Source of the DNA: Streptomyces fumanus
Lineage (GTDB): Bacteria; Actinomycetota; Actinomycetes; Streptomycetales; Streptomycetaceae
Assembly (NCBI RefSeq): GCF_014655295.1
Contig: NZ_BNBI01000002.1
Location: 558,001-622,000, forward strand
Length of the DNA: 64,000 nt
Direction of reading: 5' to 3'
This document shows positions 62,140 through 64,000 of this stretch, one piece after another; the stretch's first letter is position 1, and each line of letters opens with the position of its first letter. The position numbers and the translations under genes are program-made. The notes under the pieces are model-generated. The model was given only the letters and a program-made list of their open reading frames with translations. It was not told the DNA's origin and made no database searches.

Positions 62140-62346
62140 ATGACCGCTCGCACCCCTGATGCCGAGCCGCTGCTGACCCCGGCTGAGGTCGCCACCATGT
62201 TCCGCGTCGACCCGAAGACGGTCACGCGCTGGGCGAAGGCCGGCAAGCTCACGTCGATCCGCACGCTCGGCGGGCACCGCCGCTACCGCGAAGCCGAGGT
62301 CCGCGCCCTGCTCGCGGGCATCCCGCAGCAGCGCAGCGAAGCCTGA
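62140..62346 (+). CDS. bldC: Developmental regulator BldC
   Basis: 68 residues, the exact expected length. MerR-type winged helix: TPAEVATMFRVDPKTVTRWA and the wing GKLTSIRTLGGHRRYREAE. Lacks the MerR dimerisation helix; BldC binds head-to-tail on direct repeats. Represses entry into sporulation until the vegetative phase ends, and activates other genes. CGAGGAGG lies six bases before ATG. Preceded by a 500-bp leader with a strong palindrome and followed by an intrinsic terminator with a U-tract. Confidence 0.97.
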   Translation: MTARTPDAEPLLTPAEVATMFRVDPKTVTRWAKAGKLTSIRTLGGHRRYREAEVRALLAGIPQQRSEA

Positions 62347-62493
62347 ACCACCGCATGACGGACGGTCCGGCCGGTCCCCCAACCCGCCCGGACGTCCCGC
62401 ACCGCAGCTCCAAGCGACGCGGGGAACTGCCCCAACAGGCCCCACGCCCACGCCGTATCAGAACCTCATAGGCAATTCACAGGGTGCGTCGTC

Positions 62494-62534
62494 AGATCGC
62501 GCCGGACTCCGCCGGGTCCGGCGCGATCTTTTTT
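62494..62534 (+). terminator. Intrinsic terminator downstream of bldC
   Basis: AGATCGCGCCGGAC (62494-62507) pairs perfectly with 62516-62529 around an eight-base loop, followed by TTTTTT. A textbook Rho-independent site, less common in this GC-rich genus. Confidence 0.92.
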
Positions 62535-63011
62535 GTGCCTGGCGGCGGGGCCTTTCCGGTGCTCTGTGCGCGGCCTTGTCGGAGTCTGGGGGGCGCTGTC
62601 GGATCGGCTGTGGGACACCTCTGCGACCAGTGCAATTGCACATATTAAATTGACCAGTTGTAGGCGAGGCGTAAGTGCCCCTGTTTCAGAAACTGGTGCA
62701 GTGACACCCGTCACATACCGATTGGCTTGTTGGGTACGGTCTCCATGCGCTATTGGGGCGCGTGTTTCCATCGGCCCACGGCGGCACGGGTGTTGGGCGG
62801 GCGCCGGTCGTCATGCGCCGGCCGGGCTCTCGTCCTGAACGGCCGTCTGACGGCCTTTCGGGGGCGGCGGGGCGGAATACCCTCGCCGGCCGCGCCGATG
62901 CCGCCATACGCCACCTCCGGGGGCCGCACGGGGGAACGGGCCCTCCCACCGGAGTACCGAGCGGGGTGTGCGGCCGTCAAGGGCACCGGGGGCACACACG
63001 GGGGCATGCGA
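62535..63011. other. Intergenic region after bldC
   Basis: 477 bp. Frames that remain open here run into the tRNA and lack ribosome sites, so no gene is called. An AT-rich patch lies near 62630-62660. A 22-base element at 62845-62866 is shared with 18865-18886. Confidence 0.55.
62845..62866. repeat. Second copy of the 22-base element
   Basis: Identical to 18865-18886 over 22 bases on the plus strand, then diverging. Non-coding here; sits 280 bp before tRNA-Asp. Flanking bases do not match beyond the core. Confidence 0.6.
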
Positions 63012-63042
63012 GAAGGCCCCCGTCTCGATGACGAGGGCCTTC
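63012..63042 (-). terminator. Hairpin terminator of tRNA-Asp
   Basis: GAAGGCCCCCGTC (63012-63024) pairs with GACGAGGGCCTTC (63030-63042) with one mismatch, loop TCGAT. Just downstream of the tRNA on its strand. Confidence 0.82.
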
Positions 63043-63051
63043 AACTCACTG

Positions 63052-63126
63052 CGGTCCTGACGGGATTTGAACCCGCGGCCTCCACCTTGACAGGGTGGCG
63101 AGCACTCCAAACTGCTCCACAGGACC
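63052..63126 (-). tRNA. tRNA-Asp (anticodon GUC)
   Basis: 75 nt. Acceptor GGTCCTG/CAGGACC, discriminator G, anticodon loop CTGTCAA giving GTC, T loop GTTCAAATC. CCA is not encoded. Decodes GAC and GAU. Confidence 0.95.
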
Positions 63127-63220
63127 AGGTGGTGCGGCGCTTCCGTACTGCGTTGCGCTGCGAGAAGGACTCTACAGGAGGGTGAGCCACTGGTCGAACT
63201 CACCCTCCGTAGGGGCCTCC

Positions 63221-64000
63221 TCACGGCGCCAGCGCGTCGATCGCCTTCACGATCCGCTTGTCGGAGACGGGGTACGCCGTGCCCAGCGCGTGCGCGAAGT
63301 AGCTGACCCGCAGCTCCTCGATCATCCAGCGGATGTCGAGCACCGCCCGCGGCACCGGCCGGCCGCGCGGCATCTGCTCCAGCAGCCACGCGTACTCGTC
63401 CCGCATCTCGTGGACCTTCTCCATCCGGGTGGTGTCCCGCTGGACGTTGGCCGGCATCTGCTGCAGCCGCCGGTCCACCGCGATCAGGTACCGCACCAGG
63501 TCCGGCAGCCTCTTCAGCCCCGCCTCCGTCACGAACCCGGGCTTCACCAGGCCGTCGAGCTGCTCCCGGACGTCCTGGAGGTTGGGCAGCAGCGCGGGGC
63601 TGCGTACGGCCTTCAGGCGGCGTTCGGCGGCCTGCCAGGCGGCGAGCACCTGCTGCACCTGGCCCACCGTGCGGACCGTCGTGTCGACGATCTCCGCGCG
63701 GACCTTGTCGTACAGCTTGCGGTAGGACTCCTCGTCCCACGCCGGACCGCCGAAGTCGGCGATGAGCCGGTCGGCGGCGGCCGTGGCGCAGTCGTCGAAC
63801 AGCGCCTGGATGGAGCCGTGCGGATTGGCGGACAGGGCGAGCTTCTGCTGGTTGGTCAGCTTCTCGGACGCGAACTTCGCGGGGTTGACCGGAATGTTGC
63901 GCAGGATCAGCCGCCGGGTGCCCGTCCACATCGCCCGCGCCTGCTCGGCCTCGGTGTCGAAGAGGCGTACGGAGACGGTGTCGCCGTCGTCCACCAGCGC
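63221..64000 (-). CDS. hrpA: ATP-dependent RNA helicase HrpA, C-terminal part
   Basis: The gene enters from the right edge and stops at 63221; about 260 residues of the C-terminal DUF3418-type region are visible (LTNQQKLALSANPHGSIQAL, FGGPAWDEESYRKLYDKVRA, TPEAGLKRLP-like EAGLKRLPDLVRYLIAVDRR, and RWMIEELRVSYFAHALGTAY). The DEAH helicase core lies outside the window. In actinobacteria HrpA is a very large DEAH-box protein, and I recall it next to bldC. The domain identification rests on these C-terminal motifs alone. Confidence 0.85.
   Translation of the reverse strand, partial: ALVDDGDTVSVRLFDTEAEQARAMWTGTRRLILRNIPVNPAKFASEKLTNQQKLALSANPHGSIQALFDDCATAAADRLIADFGGPAWDEESYRKLYDKVRAEIVDTTVRTVGQVQQVLAAWQAAERRLKAVRSPALLPNLQDVREQLDGLVKPGFVTEAGLKRLPDLVRYLIAVDRRLQQMPANVQRDTTRMEKVHEMRDEYAWLLEQMPRGRPVPRAVLDIRWMIEELRVSYFAHALGTAYPVSDKRIVKAIDALAP

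Noticed and set aside
62727..63185. 152-codon frame downstream of bldC
   Set aside because: It runs through the tRNA-Asp gene and its terminator, lacks a ribosome site and has no recognisable domain.

Overview
The window is a piece of a high-GC actinobacterial chromosome, almost certainly Streptomyces. Third codon positions are overwhelmingly G or C, many genes start with GTG, ATGA/GTGA overlaps are common, and it carries genus-typical genes: bldC, SigF/SigN-type sigma factors, an Lsr2 paralogue, a 364-residue valine dehydrogenase, DUF3073, HGxxPAAW-like and ANTAR proteins. From memory, gene order matches the S. coelicolor core-chromosome stretch that ends at bldC (SCO4091). That match is recollection, not a search. 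I see no insertion sequence, phage, integrase or CRISPR array.

Layout. 1-2.1 kb: a regulatory cassette (Scr1-type HTH/DUF5753 protein cut by the left edge, a DUF6879 protein, two coupled small ORFs). 2.2-4.2 kb: MarR regulator, small membrane protein, DUF2797. 4.4-10.4 kb: tightly overlapping operon of an OmpR response regulator, its histidine kinase and two polyprenyl-phosphate-type glycosyltransferases. 10.5-13.2 kb: F420-dependent PPOX protein, STAS protein, two ANTAR regulators. 13.2-17.3 kb: marR, a DHA2 efflux pump with extra CnaB-like repeats, and a YceI protein with the same extra domain. 17.7-19.8 kb: SigN- and SigF-like sigma factors in tandem. 20-26 kb: Dabb protein, tRNA-Ser, tadA and partner, upp, LytR_C protein, small proteins, HhH-GPD protein. 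25.7-30.5 kb: an iron-box locus, with a siderophore-interacting reductase divergent from penicillin-acylase, hydroxylamine-acyltransferase, cupin and SDR genes. 30.6-36.7 kb: copper/cytochrome-oxidase (CopCD, rhodanese, CtaG, DUF2243) and arsenic (ArsI/CadI, ArsR, Acr3) genes. 36.8-39.6 kb: tRNA-Ser, SRP RNA, dnaX.

39.7-58.8 kb holds seven de novo purine genes spread over about 19 kb: purD, purC, purS-purQ-purL (overlapping), purF and purM. They are interrupted by a degenerate M48-like membrane protein, a dimethylformamidase-like protein, a LuxR-type two-component system with an ABC exporter, three tRNA-Gly genes, an Lsr2 paralogue, a MDMPI-type protein and a META lipoprotein. 58.9-64 kb: DUF3073, valine dehydrogenase, an unknown protein, bldC, tRNA-Asp and the C-terminal end of an HrpA helicase.

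The points most worth checking are the iron-box acylase/acyltransferase unit, a tRNA-Gly(UCC) lacking the normal D-loop/T-loop contact residues, the protease-like membrane protein without HExxH, the transporter and YceI proteins sharing an extra beta-domain, and a perfect 13-5-13 palindrome upstream of bldC.
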